Positions 8,123 through 17,251 are shown, counted from the first letter of the stretch. The stretch is DNA of 35,983 nt from Candidatus Alloenteromonas pullistercoris (GCA_017694295.1 JADINA010000002.1:1-35983), one strand, 5' to 3'. The notes: generated by a model from the letters alone, not told the origin. Translations and numbers: made by a program.

Positions 8123-9531
8123 CAGCCGATCGACCCCGCCATGTCGAGCTTGATGAGCTGGTTGAGCTCAACCGCGTATTCCATCGGCAGCTCCTTTGAG
8201 AAGGGCTCGATGAAGCCCATGATGATCATCTGGGTCGCGTCTTTCTCGCTTAGCCCCCGGCTCATCAAATAGAAAAGGCGCTCCTCGGATATCTTCGAGA
8301 CCGTGGCCTCATGCTCGATGTAGGACGATTCGTCTTTTATCTCGTTGTTGGGGATGGTGTCGGATTTGGAAATGCCATCGAGTATGAGGGTATCGCATTC
8401 GACGTGGCTTTTGGCCCCAATCGCCCCTTCGTGGTGACGGACCGTGCCCCGGTAATTGGCCGCCCCGCCGCCTTTGACTATCGATTTGGAGATGATGGTC
8501 GAGGAGGTATTCCTCCCAAGGTGGATCATCCTCGCCCCGGCGTCTTGGAATTGCCCTTTGCCGGCGACGGCGATCGAGATGCAGTTGCCCTTGGCGTTGT
8601 CCCCGGCCAAAATGCATCCTGGGTATTTCATGTTGACCATCGACCCGATGTTCCCGTCGATCCACTCCATAAGCCCGTCTTCCTCGACATAGGCCCTCTT
8701 GGTGACGAGGTTCACGATGTTGTTGGACCAGTTCTGGACGGTCGAGTAGCGGCATTTGGCCCCTTTCCCGACGTAAATCTCGACCACCGCGGCGTGAAGG
8801 GAGTCCTTGGAGTAGATCGGGGCCGTGCAGCCCTCGACGTAATGGACGTCGGCGTAGTCGTCGACGATGATGAGGGTCCTCTCAAACTGGCCGCTTTTCT
8901 CGTTGTTTATCCGGAAATAGGACTGAAGCGGCTTCTCCAGGTGAACGCCTTTGGGGACGTAGATGAAGGAGCCGCCGCTCCAAACGGCCCCGTTAAGGGC
9001 CGAGAACTTGTTGTCGGCAAAGGGGACGATGGTCCCAAAGTACTTCCTGAAGATATCGGGGACCGTCTTCAAAGCCATGTCGGTCGAAAGGAAGATGACG
9101 CCTTTGTCTTGGACTTCCTTAAGCATGTTGTGGTAGACGACCTCGCTTTCGTATTGGGTCGAGACCCCGGCGAGGTATTTAGCCTCGGCCTCGGGGATCC
9201 CCAAGCGGGAGAAGGTGTTTTTGATCGTCTCCGGCACGGCGTCCCAGCTCGTCTCCTCCTTTTGCGAGGGGCGGGTGAAGTAGGTGTAGGAATCAAAATC
9301 CAAAAAGGAAAGGTCGGGGCCGAAACAGGGCATCGGCATCGCCTTGAAGGCCCTAAAGCTACGGAGGCGGAATTCCCTCATCCACTCCGGTTCGCCTTTA
9401 AGGGAGGAGATCTCCTTGACGACGTCTTCGCTTAGCCCTTTGCCGGTATTCAAAACCGAGACGTCCTCGTCTTTGAAGCCGTATTTGTATTCCTCGCCGA
9501 TTTTGGCGGCGTCGATATTCTCCTTAGCCAT
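8122..9531 (-). CDS. sufB: Fe-S cluster scaffold protein SufB
   Basis: Core scaffold of the SufBC2D complex on which Fe-S clusters are built. The 469-aa protein has the long beta-helix of the family, with a conserved Cys in CDTLI near residue 400 and the C-terminal signature [21 protein letters not shown]. The start at 9529-9531 ([10 protein letters not shown]) is chosen over a longer frame that only reads back through sufU in another frame; a GGGGAAGAG site precedes it. It overlaps sufU by 8 bp upstream and mnmG by 1 nt downstream. Confidence 0.97.
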   Translation of the reverse strand: MAKENIDAAKIGEEYKYGFKDEDVSVLNTGKGLSEDVVKEISSLKGEPEWMREFRLRSFRAFKAMPMPCFGPDLSFLDFDSYTYFTRPSQKEETSWDAVPETIKNTFSRLGIPEAEAKYLAGVSTQYESEVVYHNMLKEVQDKGVIFLSTDMALKTVPDIFRKYFGTIVPFADNKFSALNGAVWSGGSFIYVPKGVHLEKPLQSYFRINNEKSGQFERTLIIVDDYADVHYVEGCTAPIYSKDSLHAAVVEIYVGKGAKCRYSTVQNWSNNIVNLVTKRAYVEEDGLMEWIDGNIGSMVNMKYPGCILAGDNAKGNCISIAVAGKGQFQDAGARMIHLGRNTSSTIISKSIVKGGGAANYRGTVRHHEGAIGAKSHVECDTLILDGISKSDTIPNNEIKDESSYIEHEATVSKISEERLFYLMSRGLSEKDATQMIIMGFIEPFSKELPMEYAVELNQLIKLDMAGSIG

Positions 9532-9982
9532 TGCTCTTCCCCTTCTCAAGCAGTCCCTTGAAGGCGTCGAAGGCGATGGTGGCGCAGTGGATGCGGGCCG
9601 CCTGCTTCGAGGTGTTGGCGAAAGCCAAGGCTTCCTCGAGCTTCGAAGCGTCATAGGGCTCTTCGTGAATCATCTTCATGTACTCGCCGATTATCGACAA
9701 GGCCTCTTCCCGGGTTTTGCCGATAAGCAGGTCGCAAAGGATATCGCTGCTGGCCGTCGTGATGGCGCAGCTTACGCCATCCCAGCAGGCGTCTTTGACT
9801 TTGCCCTCCGGCGAAAAGGAAAGGTAGACGTCGATGTCGTCGATGCAATTGACCGAGGAGGAATGGGCCGTGAGGGCGCTTTCGTCGCCGCTTTTCCGCT
9901 TGTGGCGGGGGTTGGCGTTGTGGTCCATTATGATTTCCCTCATCATCTCGGGGGTAAGGGCGAATTCAGCGGAAGTAGGCAT
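9524..9982 (-). CDS. sufU: Zinc-dependent sulfurtransferase SufU
   Basis: Accepts persulfide sulfur from SufS and passes it to the SufB scaffold. The zinc ligands expected for SufU are visible: C46 and D48 (CIDD), C72 (DGVSC) and C133 (RIHC). The 152-aa length fits. The ATG at 9980-9982 follows GGAGGG by about 9 nt and lies 17 bp inside the end of sufS. The presence of SufU rather than SufE or IscU is a Bacillota trait. Confidence 0.96.
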   Translation of the reverse strand: MPTSAEFALTPEMMREIIMDHNANPRHKRKSGDESALTAHSSSVNCIDDIDVYLSFSPEGKVKDACWDGVSCAITTASSDILCDLLIGKTREEALSIIGEYMKMIHEEPYDASKLEEALAFANTSKQAARIHCATIAFDAFKGLLEKGKSNG

Positions 9983-11201
9983 TAAGGTAACCCTCCTTGC
10001 ATGTTTTCACGGCATCGACGAGCCGGTCGATGTCCTCTTTGGTGGTGTAAAGGTAGAAGCTCGCCCGCAAGGTCGCGACGGTTTGCAGGAAATCGATGAG
10101 GATCTTGGCGCAGTGCTGGCCGCTTCTAACCGCAATCCCCTTGGAATTGAAGTAAGTGGCCGCGTCTTGGGCGAACACCCCATCGACGTTGAAGGCGACT
10201 ATCCCGGCTTCCGAAAGGGGGTTGTAGATGGTGACGGCCCCGGTTTTCCTAAGTTCATCGACGCAATAGCGCTTTAGCATCGCCTCGTGGGCTTGGATCT
10301 CGTCAAGCCCAACCTTGTTTAGGTAGTCGATAGCGGCACCTAGCCCGACTATGCCCTCGAGGTTTTGGGTCCCGGCCTCAAAACGAAGCGGCGGCTGAAG
10401 GTAATTGACGTCGCCGCACATGTCGAACTTCGCGTTCATCCCCCCGCCGGTCATAAACGGATCGGTTTTCTGCAGCAACATGAATTTCCCATAAAGCACC
10501 CCGATGCCGGTTGGCCCAAGCATCTTGTGGCCAGAGAAGGAGAGGAAATCGACGTCGAGGTCCTTGACGTCGGTTTTTATATGGGGGACCGATTGGGCCC
10601 CATCGGCTACGAGCAAGGCCCCGTTTTGGTGGCAGATCGCGGCGATCTCCTTTAAAGGGGCGATATAGCCAAGGACGTTGGTCACATGGGCGATGCAGAC
10701 GAGCTTTACATGCGGGTTAATGGCCTTTTGCAGGCTTTCGGCGGTCAATCTCCCGTCTTTTTCAAGCGGGATATAGCCGATTTTGCACCCGGTCATCTCC
10801 GCCACCTTGAACCAAGGGAGGACGTTGGAGGCGTGTTCGGCCTGGGTGATGAGTATCTCGTCGTCGGGCTTAAGGTATTTGGCCCCATAGCCAAAGGCGA
10901 CCAAGTTGATGGAATTGGTCGTCCCGGAGGTAAAGACGATCTCGGTTGGGTCGGCGTTAAGGAAGGCGGCGACTTTGCCGCGGACCTCAAGGATCTTCTC
11001 GTCCATCTGGAAGCAAAGGTCGTAATCGCCCCGATGGGAATTCGAGGTATGGGATTCATAATAGGAGCAGACGGCCTTCTCGACCGAGTAGGGCTTGAAG
11101 GTCGTCGAGGCGTTGTCAAGCCAATCGATGGGCTGCCCCTGCATCTTGACCTTGTTGACAAACATCGGGAAGTCTTCCCGGATTTTCATCGGATCGATCA
11201 T
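9966..11201 (-). CDS. sufS: Cysteine desulfurase SufS
   Basis: PLP enzyme that removes sulfur from cysteine for Fe-S cluster assembly. H123 (AEHASN) and the PLP lysine K226 (SGHKMLGP) are in place, and the active-site cysteine C364 lies in RSGQHCA, the arrangement of class II (SufS/CsdA-type) desulfurases. The 411-aa length is normal. Its ATG overlaps the sufD stop (ATGA) and its end overlaps sufU, so sulfur donor and acceptor are made together. Confidence 0.97.
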   Translation of the reverse strand: MIDPMKIREDFPMFVNKVKMQGQPIDWLDNASTTFKPYSVEKAVCSYYESHTSNSHRGDYDLCFQMDEKILEVRGKVAAFLNADPTEIVFTSGTTNSINLVAFGYGAKYLKPDDEILITQAEHASNVLPWFKVAEMTGCKIGYIPLEKDGRLTAESLQKAINPHVKLVCIAHVTNVLGYIAPLKEIAAICHQNGALLVADGAQSVPHIKTDVKDLDVDFLSFSGHKMLGPTGIGVLYGKFMLLQKTDPFMTGGGMNAKFDMCGDVNYLQPPLRFEAGTQNLEGIVGLGAAIDYLNKVGLDEIQAHEAMLKRYCVDELRKTGAVTIYNPLSEAGIVAFNVDGVFAQDAATYFNSKGIAVRSGQHCAKILIDFLQTVATLRASFYLYTTKEDIDRLVDAVKTCKEGYLNAYFR

Positions 11202-11875
11202 AAAGAAGCCTCTATCGCCTCGCTTATCCTCTGCTTCAACCCTTCGTCGTCAAAATAGCTTAGGGCCGGGCGGAGGTAGCCTTCGAGGATCAATCGCCGA
11301 CCCGTCGCCTCGTCTAGGCCCCTGGAAAGGAGGTAGAAAAGGTGATCGTCATTAAGCCGGCCGACCGATGCCCCGTGGCTCGCCTCGACGTCGTTTTCGT
11401 CGATTTTCAAAACCGGCGAGCAACGGCCATCCGCCCCCTTGTCGAGGATGACGATTTTGGCCTCTTGCCTTGTTTTGCTCCGCTTCGCCCCGTTTTCGAT
11501 CTTCGAGACGCCGGAGAAGATGAGTTTGCCATCCCCCTTTGCCAAGCCGTAATTGGAGACGAAGGCCTCCGAGGCCTCGCCAATATGGAAGGCTGAGATG
11601 GCGAATTCTTTTTTGCCTTTAAAGCAAACGGAGGAAAGACGCCAGGAAAAATAAGCGCCTTTTGCAAGCTTGACGTCGATTGCAATCTTTCCGGAAAGGG
11701 CGGAAAAGTCCGCAAGAGCCGCCTCTAAGCGCGCGTTTTCCCCCACTTCGATGGATATTGCGGTGCTCGGGAAGGCGGAAAAGAAGGCGATGTTGAGCTT
11801 CGCCTCCTCCCCTTCCCCAATCTTCAACATCCCATCCGTGGGAAGGTCGCCATCGATCCAGGTGAGGGATCTCAT
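11198..11875 (-). CDS. sufD: SufD scaffold subunit, unusually short
   Basis: Partner of SufB in the SufBC2D scaffold. Only 225 aa against roughly 430 in typical SufD proteins: the N-terminal helical domain is missing and the protein starts in the beta-helix core. The family signature is kept (SHGASVGRLNDDHLFYLLSRGLD, read here in two parts, SHGASVGRL and DDHLFYLLSRGL), including the conserved His. The start MRSLTWIDG at 11873-11875 overlaps the sufC stop as ATGA. An ORF extending further upstream reads only out-of-frame sufC sequence. Identity is secure from position and C-terminus. Confidence 0.92.
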   Translation of the reverse strand: MRSLTWIDGDLPTDGMLKIGEGEEAKLNIAFFSAFPSTAISIEVGENARLEAALADFSALSGKIAIDVKLAKGAYFSWRLSSVCFKGKKEFAISAFHIGEASEAFVSNYGLAKGDGKLIFSGVSKIENGAKRSKTRQEAKIVILDKGADGRCSPVLKIDENDVEASHGASVGRLNDDHLFYLLSRGLDEATGRRLILEGYLRPALSYFDDEGLKQRISEAIEASL

Positions 11876-12702
11876 TTCCCCTCCTTGGAGGCGACCCGGG
11901 TGGCGCAGACGCCGATCGAAACCTCGTTCATGCCTTTGCTGGGTTTGGCTATTTCTATGCCGAGTTCCCTCTTTATCCATTCATACCCCTCGGAGTCGAT
12001 CCGCTTGATGAGCTCAGGCCCGCCGGAGACGGCGACTTTTCCATTGACGATGACGGCCGCCTTGGTTGGGGAAATCATCGAATATAGCCTCGCGTAATGG
12101 CTGACGACCAGGAAGGAACGGCCCTTAGCCTGCTCTTGCCTAATGACCTCAGACACCGTCTGCATGGCGTCAACATCAAGGCCGGAATCGATTTCGTCAA
12201 GCATGGCAAGCTTAGGCTCAAGTAGAAGCATCTGGAGCATCTCGCTGCGCTTCTTCTCCCCGCCGGAAAAGCCTTCGTTGAGGTTGCGGTTGTTCATCTC
12301 GAAGGGGATGCCGACCGCCTCATAGGCCTTTTGCAGTTTGTTGTAAAACTCGAAAAGCTTGATGGGGGCATCGCGATGGGCGTTGATGGCCGCCTTAAGG
12401 AAATCGGAGGCGTTGACGCCGGGGATCTCGGCTGGGTATTGCATGGCCAAAAACAAGCCGGATTTCGACCTTTCATCGACTGGCAAGGACAATAAATCGA
12501 TGCCGTCAAACTCGATTGTGCCGCTGGTGACTTCGTATATGGGATTGCCCATGATGGCCCCAAGAAGGGTCGATTTGCCATGGCCGTTAGGCCCCAATAG
12601 GGCTAACGTCTCGCCTTCGCCCACCTCCAAATCGATCCCGTTGAGGATCGGGGTGCCTTTAACCGAGACGTGGAGATCTTTGATTTTCAATAAACTGGAC
12701 AT
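11872..12702 (-). CDS. sufC: Suf system ATPase SufC
   Basis: ABC-type ATPase that drives conformational change in the SufB-SufD scaffold. Walker A GPNGHGKS is at residues 37-44, the signature FSGGEKKR at 145-152 and Walker B LAMLDE at 165-170, followed by the SufC-typical DSGLDVDA. At 276 aa it is slightly long; the extra part is a C-terminal tail after about residue 255. It is the first gene of the suf-mnmG-rsmG-par operon, with a GGGAG site 8 nt before the ATG and a promoter just upstream. Confidence 0.97.
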   Translation of the reverse strand: MSSLLKIKDLHVSVKGTPILNGIDLEVGEGETLALLGPNGHGKSTLLGAIMGNPIYEVTSGTIEFDGIDLLSLPVDERSKSGLFLAMQYPAEIPGVNASDFLKAAINAHRDAPIKLFEFYNKLQKAYEAVGIPFEMNNRNLNEGFSGGEKKRSEMLQMLLLEPKLAMLDEIDSGLDVDAMQTVSEVIRQEQAKGRSFLVVSHYARLYSMISPTKAAVIVNGKVAVSGGPELIKRIDSEGYEWIKRELGIEIAKPSKGMNEVSIGVCATRVASKEGK

Positions 12703-12725
12703 ACTTTGCTCCCGAAAGCCCGTAT

Positions 12726-12754
12726 ATTGTATAAACCTAAAAAGGCCGAGGCAA
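12726..12754 (-). promoter_or_regulatory. Promoter of the suf operon
   Basis: TTGCCT (12749-12754), 17 nt, TACAAT (12726-12731), about 23 nt before the sufC ATG. The -35 box lies inside the terminator hairpin of the upstream gene. Confidence 0.7.
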
Positions 12755-12783
12755 CAAAAGTGATAAACCTTTTCGCCTCAGCC
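12739..12783 (-). terminator. Terminator of the zinc-ribbon gene
   Basis: On the minus strand GGCTGAGGC (12775-12783) pairs with GCCTCGGCC (12744-12752), and U5 follows (12739-12743). The loop carries an inner AAAAG/CTTTT stem. It shields the suf promoter from upstream read-through. Confidence 0.75.
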
Positions 12784-12802
12784 CAAAGAATTAATTCTTT
12801 GC

Positions 12803-13303
12803 CTATAGCTTAAGCAGAGGGGCCCAGTAGGCTAAGTAGTAATAGTAGGCTGAACTCGCGATTTCGCCTAAAAGCCCGCTAAGCAAGACGGAATAGACGA
12901 CGAAGAAGATGATCCCTAGCACGATCCCCGCCACCGTGGCGATGACAAAGGTCAGGATCGCGGCTTTCTTTGCCTGCTCGTCGCCGAGTATGATGCAAAG
13001 GATAAGGCCGATGACCCCGGTGAAAAGGGCCAAAACCACGCCGAGGGCCGTGCCTTTGATTGGCTTGTCCTCCTCGGTTTTCTTCGCTTGGTAGCCGCTT
13101 TGGGTATTGGCGGCAGCCGTGTTATATCCGCAATAGGGGCAAGGGTGGTTCAAGTCGGGCACTTGGGCGCCGCAATGCGGGCAGCGGGCCCCGGATGGTT
13201 CGGCTTTAGCCGCTTCGACGGCGGCCCCGCAGATCGGGCAGAAGCGGTCTCCCTCGTGCAGAGACGTCCCACAATGGGGGCATTTGAATTCCTGGTTTTC
13301 CAT
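12803..13303 (-). CDS. Double zinc-ribbon membrane protein
   Basis: Predicted 166-aa protein with two zinc ribbons in the cytoplasmic N-terminus (C8/C11 with C22/C25, and C41/C44 with C55/C58), a polar linker to about residue 83, and a hydrophobic region (about 85-150) with two or three membrane helices. A Tyr-rich end follows (SAYYYYLAYWAP). The start MENQEF at 13301-13303 is the only one placing the ribbons at the N-terminus. There is no Shine-Dalgarno site and TATAAT is 9 nt upstream, so the mRNA may be leaderless. Proteins of this plan are common in Bacillota; function unknown. Divergent from the lipoprotein pair and ends in its own terminator. Confidence 0.85.
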   Translation of the reverse strand: MENQEFKCPHCGTSLHEGDRFCPICGAAVEAAKAEPSGARCPHCGAQVPDLNHPCPYCGYNTAAANTQSGYQAKKTEEDKPIKGTALGVVLALFTGVIGLILCIILGDEQAKKAAILTFVIATVAGIVLGIIFFVVYSVLLSGLLGEIASSAYYYYLAYWAPLLKL

Positions 13304-13312
13304 ACGCTGACG

Positions 13313-13341
13313 ATTATAAGATGACTGATCCCGTTTGTCGA
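13313..13341 (-). promoter_or_regulatory. Promoter of the zinc-ribbon gene
   Basis: TCGACA (13336-13341), 17 nt, TATAAT (13313-13318). Only 9 nt separate the -10 box from the ATG, which leaves a leader of about 0-3 nt. Confidence 0.7.
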
Positions 13342-13459
13342 CATAAGACGCAAAGCGGAGGCAAAACGCCAAAGATATATCTTTGCCCGATTTTGGCCTT
13401 TTTTGCCCAAGAAGTGAGAAAAGCAAGTCGGCAAGCCCATTTTCCTAAGAAATTTCATG

Positions 13460-13488
13460 TTGTAACAATACTTGTTAAAGCATATTAT
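13460..13488 (+). promoter_or_regulatory. Promoter of the lipoprotein pair
   Basis: TTGTAA (13460-13465), 17 nt, TATTAT (13483-13488), 40 nt before the first ATG. Confidence 0.6.
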
Positions 13489-13528
13489 TAACGCGCTACG
13501 TTCATGACGAAGGAGGAACGAGTCCAGT

Positions 13529-15658
13529 ATGAAGAAAACTAAACTCACCCTTGGTCTAGTCGGAGCCCTCGTCGCCACCGGCGCTTTGTCCGCCTGCAAC
13601 GAGGTCACTTACGACGAAGGCGTGGTGCTTACCTACACGGATGCCAACGGCAACAAAACCCGCTACACCGTCGAGGATCTGTTCGGCGATTACCTTAATT
13701 CGAGCAGCTCCGCCAGCACCGCCTATTCCAAGGTCAAGGAAGTCCTGATCCGCCAGTATTTCGAGGAAGACGCGCAAGCCGGTCAGCTCGCGCAGCTGCG
13801 GACCGAGGCCCAAAACGCCGTCGATGGCATCAAGAGCCAAGCTCTTTCCAACGCCGAATCCAACGGCACCACCTACCAAGAGGAATTCGAGGCCCTGCTT
13901 GAAAGCAACGGCGTCGATAACGTCGACGAGCTGCTCGAGAAGGAGCTCTACGACCTCGAGGAGGAAGCCTACAACACCAATTACTACACCCAGGCCAACC
14001 TCGCCCAGATGAGGGATGGGACGCTGTGGACCGATTTGCAAACCGCCGAGGCGGAAGAGGAATTCGGCCCCGTTTCCGACGGCTATCTCAAAACCGAGAT
14101 GCCCTACCACGTCTCCCACATCCTCGTCCAGTTCGACTCGGCCTCGAGCAACGAGCACGCCCAAGCGACCATCTCGGCCGCCGAATCGAAGAAGCTAGGC
14201 GACGTCGTCAAGGAGCTTGCCGGCGCCGACAACTCCGACTCGCAGGGCACCCAGATCGCCAATAACCGGTTCACCTTCGGCTCGATCGCCTACAACCTTT
14301 CCGACGACACCGAATCGAGCTCGCATTACGGCGACCTCGGGATCATGGACCTCTCGACCGAGTTCGTCCCCGAGTTCAAGCTTGGCCTCTACGCCTTCGA
14401 CGCCCTCTATTCCAACCAAAGCGACAACGCCTACGCCACCCAGGAGATGAAAGACCGCCTCCTGCCGAGCGAAGGCACCGAACTTGATGACGGGACCGAT
14501 GTCCGCCAGGCCTTCATCGACCGGGCCATCGGGACCATCCCCTACGGCGCGGCCGTCGCCCTCGGCGACCCCGACGTCTCCTGGATCAACAACGAAAACG
14601 GCGAGCCCGACTACGGCACCACCGTCAACGACAACTCGGAGACCTACTACCCGCGCAACATCCTCTTCAACAAATACTTCAACAACCACCAAATCGCCGT
14701 CATCACCCCGAATAAGATCGACTACAACGATTTCCTTAGCGGCGACCGCCAGCAAATGGCCGAAGACGCCTCAGCCTCCTGCTATTACAGCGGCACCTAC
14801 TTCGCCAAAGAAGTCAACGACGACGGCTTGCCCAACACCGAGGGCTCCTATAGCGCCGAATACGCCGCCCTCCCTGGCTTCAAAATCGACACGAAAGGCA
14901 TCATCGACGTCGGCGGCTCCAACGTCTTGACCAACGAGAAGGGGCAAATCGTCTTGGCCGTCAGGGCCGGCACCGACTCCTACCAAGGCGTCCACTTCAT
15001 CTGCGTCGACCGCTCGGCCCTCTCCGAATTCGGCATGAGCGTCGATGAGAATACCCTCAGCTACACCACCGCTGAGGAATACGCCGCCGTCTCAGCCAAT
15101 AGCGACGTCACCAGCCTCTCGGAGTACTACACCATGCAAACCCCGGACCGCGTCCCGTCCAACCCGGATTCGGTCACCGAGGAAAACAGCTACCGCTATT
15201 ATCCTTATTATGAGGAAGGCGACGGCGCAGTCGTGGCCAAGCACACCTTCGTCAACAAGCTGACCTCGACCGACTCGACCTACGCCGAAAACGCCGACAA
15301 GGTCACCGAGGCGGTCCGCAATTACGACTCCAACGTCGACAACTACATCTTCCAGGAGCTCCTCTCCGGCCAAGGGACCTCAAGCATCACCTTCAACGAC
15401 GAGGATTTCGGCAACCTCATCAAGAACTACATCAAGGCCACCAGGACCAAATCGGTCGAAGACACCCAAAAGGCCTTCGACGACGACTGGATCGAATACG
15501 CCGAGTATTTGGCCCAGCAGGACGCGGCCCGTCAAATGAACAGCAACGGCAACCAACGCCTCATCTCCGAGACCTGCGCCATCGGCTACACCTCCGATGC
15601 CGCGGCCGACGGAACCGGCGAATGGGGCCGCAATGGAGCTTGCTACGATGGAAAATAA
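13529..15658 (+). CDS. PrsA-like lipoprotein with parvulin core
   Basis: Exported 709-aa lipoprotein, probably an extracytoplasmic folding factor. The signal peptide ends in the lipobox LSAC with C23 as lipidation site. After a helical SurA-like N-terminal part (about 40-180) comes a parvulin-type prolyl isomerase region: HILVQF (about 196-201), a middle with IAYNLSDD, and HYGDLG...FVPEF (about 266-285). About 400 residues after the parvulin core are unassigned; they are acidic and Tyr/Asp-rich. PrsA proteins are usually near 300 aa, so this is more than twice that. AAGGAGG precedes the ATG. C-ending codons dominate, which suggests high expression. The stop overlaps the next lipoprotein gene. 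Confidence 0.8.
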   Translation: MKKTKLTLGLVGALVATGALSACNEVTYDEGVVLTYTDANGNKTRYTVEDLFGDYLNSSSSASTAYSKVKEVLIRQYFEEDAQAGQLAQLRTEAQNAVDGIKSQALSNAESNGTTYQEEFEALLESNGVDNVDELLEKELYDLEEEAYNTNYYTQANLAQMRDGTLWTDLQTAEAEEEFGPVSDGYLKTEMPYHVSHILVQFDSASSNEHAQATISAAESKKLGDVVKELAGADNSDSQGTQIANNRFTFGSIAYNLSDDTESSSHYGDLGIMDLSTEFVPEFKLGLYAFDALYSNQSDNAYATQEMKDRLLPSEGTELDDGTDVRQAFIDRAIGTIPYGAAVALGDPDVSWINNENGEPDYGTTVNDNSETYYPRNILFNKYFNNHQIAVITPNKIDYNDFLSGDRQQMAEDASASCYYSGTYFAKEVNDDGLPNTEGSYSAEYAALPGFKIDTKGIIDVGGSNVLTNEKGQIVLAVRAGTDSYQGVHFICVDRSALSEFGMSVDENTLSYTTAEEYAAVSANSDVTSLSEYYTMQTPDRVPSNPDSVTEENSYRYYPYYEEGDGAVVAKHTFVNKLTSTDSTYAENADKVTEAVRNYDSNVDNYIFQELLSGQGTSSITFNDEDFGNLIKNYIKATRTKSVEDTQKAFDDDWIEYAEYLAQQDAARQMNSNGNQRLISETCAIGYTSDAAADGTGEWGRNGACYDGK

Positions 15659-17231
15659 ACTTAAAGCACTGGCCCTCGCGGCCTTCGGCTTCGCCACCAT
15701 TGGCCTCGCTTCCTGCAGCGATATCGAAGCCACCCTCCCCGAGAACGTCGACAATGCCCCGATCCTCAACGTCGATGGCATCGTCAACAACAACATGGGC
15801 GAGATCTACGACGCCCTCGTCACCGCCGGCGACACCAACTCCGAGCGGGTCCTAAACAACGTCTTGGCCCTCTATTCCAAAGGCCTATTCGGCGAATTCT
15901 ACGGCGAAGGCGGGATGCTAGAGGCCATCGAATCCGATGACGGCGTCAAAGCCTACGCCGCCGCCCACCCCGTTTTCGGGGAAGGCGATGAGGCGGTTGA
16001 AAACTGCCGCGCCTTCATCAACCACATCATCGACTCGGTCAACGAGCAGATGTGGAGCATCGTCGAGAACTCGACCTACCAACGCCGCTCGATCTTCCTC
16101 GAAAAGGAGTTCTACCGGTCCCAGGTCGCCGAGCTTTACGACCTCAAGGCGGTCGAATCCTACAAGGAAGTCGCCCTCGACGGGGAAAAGGATTACCGCG
16201 ACGTGGAGGAATACTTCACCGACATGTACGTCACCTACGAGGACTACATCGAGCGCTCCATCCTCCCCGCCATCTACCGCGACGCCCTCGTTGAGCAATA
16301 CATCATCGAGAACAACTACGGCGTCTTGGGCCGCTCCTACGCCCGCAAGGTCCAGTTCATCGCCCTTCCGAACATCGAAAGCGACGAAAACGCGACCCGC
16401 CGGCTCGTCACCTCCTACGCCAAGCTCGTCTTGGCCAACGAGGAGGCCGATGCGCAATACCGCGACCTCCATTTCCTCGATCGCCTCTACAAAGGCTACA
16501 TCACCGATCCCGAGGAGCTGGCCTTCGCCCAAACCATCTACACCGACGCCGAGTTCTCCCCCATCGCCAAAACCGATGACACCGTCGCCACCTACCGCGG
16601 GACGACCTATGGCGACATCGCCTTCGACTACAACGGGCTCTCCGACGACCGCAACGTCATCGGCTCGACCACCGATTTCACCAATTCCGGCGCCTACACC
16701 AAGGAAGTCGGCTTGGAGATAAAGACCCGCGAGACGGTCGCCACCAGCCACGTCACCGAGGGCTGGTATACCTCCTCAGGCCTTTCTGAGCTCGCCTCCT
16801 CGATCTCGACCCGCCTATTCAAGATCACAGTCGCCAACGAAGTCGACCGCGAAGGCGCCTCGGAGGAAAACGCCAAGGGCAACTTCGGCTGGTACGTCAA
16901 TGGGTCCTACTACATGGTCCCAGAGACCTACGAATCGAACAACGACGTCCCCTACTGCATCTACGACAAGGATTCTTCGACCTGGTACATCGTCAGGGTC
17001 GACGAAGCCGTCAAGGCCCCGAAGCTCGTCTTCGGCGGCGACTCCTCCTACGAAACCATGGAGGGGAAGAACATCTACGACATCGTCTACTCGGTTGCCG
17101 GCCTCGTCTCGGGCACCCAGTCCTACCGCGACGCCGCCAACCAGCACTATGTCGAGAAGATGGCCATCTCCTACCACGACCAAACCATCTACGATTACTT
17201 CGAGGCGACCTTCCCCGATCTCTTCGATTGA
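15648..17231 (+). CDS. Lipoprotein, possible SurA/PrsA-like partner
   Basis: Predicted 527-aa lipoprotein; the lipobox LASC places the lipidated Cys at C23. The start at 15648 (MENKLKALAL) is the one that gives a proper signal peptide; GGAG lies 9 nt upstream, and it overlaps the previous gene by 11 bp. The mature part is acidic and largely helical up to about 270, then more beta-like. The N-terminal layout (short NVDG-type strand, then long helices) resembles chaperone parts of SurA/PrsA proteins, but no clear parvulin motif is seen, so the assignment is inference. Same strong C-ending codon bias as its neighbour; the two probably act together outside the membrane. Confidence 0.75.
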   Translation: MENKLKALALAAFGFATIGLASCSDIEATLPENVDNAPILNVDGIVNNNMGEIYDALVTAGDTNSERVLNNVLALYSKGLFGEFYGEGGMLEAIESDDGVKAYAAAHPVFGEGDEAVENCRAFINHIIDSVNEQMWSIVENSTYQRRSIFLEKEFYRSQVAELYDLKAVESYKEVALDGEKDYRDVEEYFTDMYVTYEDYIERSILPAIYRDALVEQYIIENNYGVLGRSYARKVQFIALPNIESDENATRRLVTSYAKLVLANEEADAQYRDLHFLDRLYKGYITDPEELAFAQTIYTDAEFSPIAKTDDTVATYRGTTYGDIAFDYNGLSDDRNVIGSTTDFTNSGAYTKEVGLEIKTRETVATSHVTEGWYTSSGLSELASSISTRLFKITVANEVDREGASEENAKGNFGWYVNGSYYMVPETYESNNDVPYCIYDKDSSTWYIVRVDEAVKAPKLVFGGDSSYETMEGKNIYDIVYSVAGLVSGTQSYRDAANQHYVEKMAISYHDQTIYDYFEATFPDLFD

Positions 17232-17250
17232 TCCGGATTGGATGTATAAT
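17223..17250 (+). promoter_or_regulatory. Promoter of the HIT gene
   Basis: TATAAT at 17245-17250 with a TTCGAT-like -35 at 17223-17228 (16-nt spacer), over the last codons of the lipoprotein gene. Initiation near 17257 would remove part of the terminator's left arm, so the new transcript escapes termination. Confidence 0.5.
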
Positions 17251-17251
17251 G

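Noticed and set aside
8311-9435. 374-codon open frame on the plus strand opposite sufB
   Set aside because: It is antisense to a certain gene, has no ribosome site or domain, and such frames are expected from GC-rich codons.
14195-14755. Minus-strand frames opposite the PrsA-like gene
   Set aside because: Val/Gly/Asp-rich shadow translations with no start signals; the plus-strand gene has a lipobox and ribosome site.
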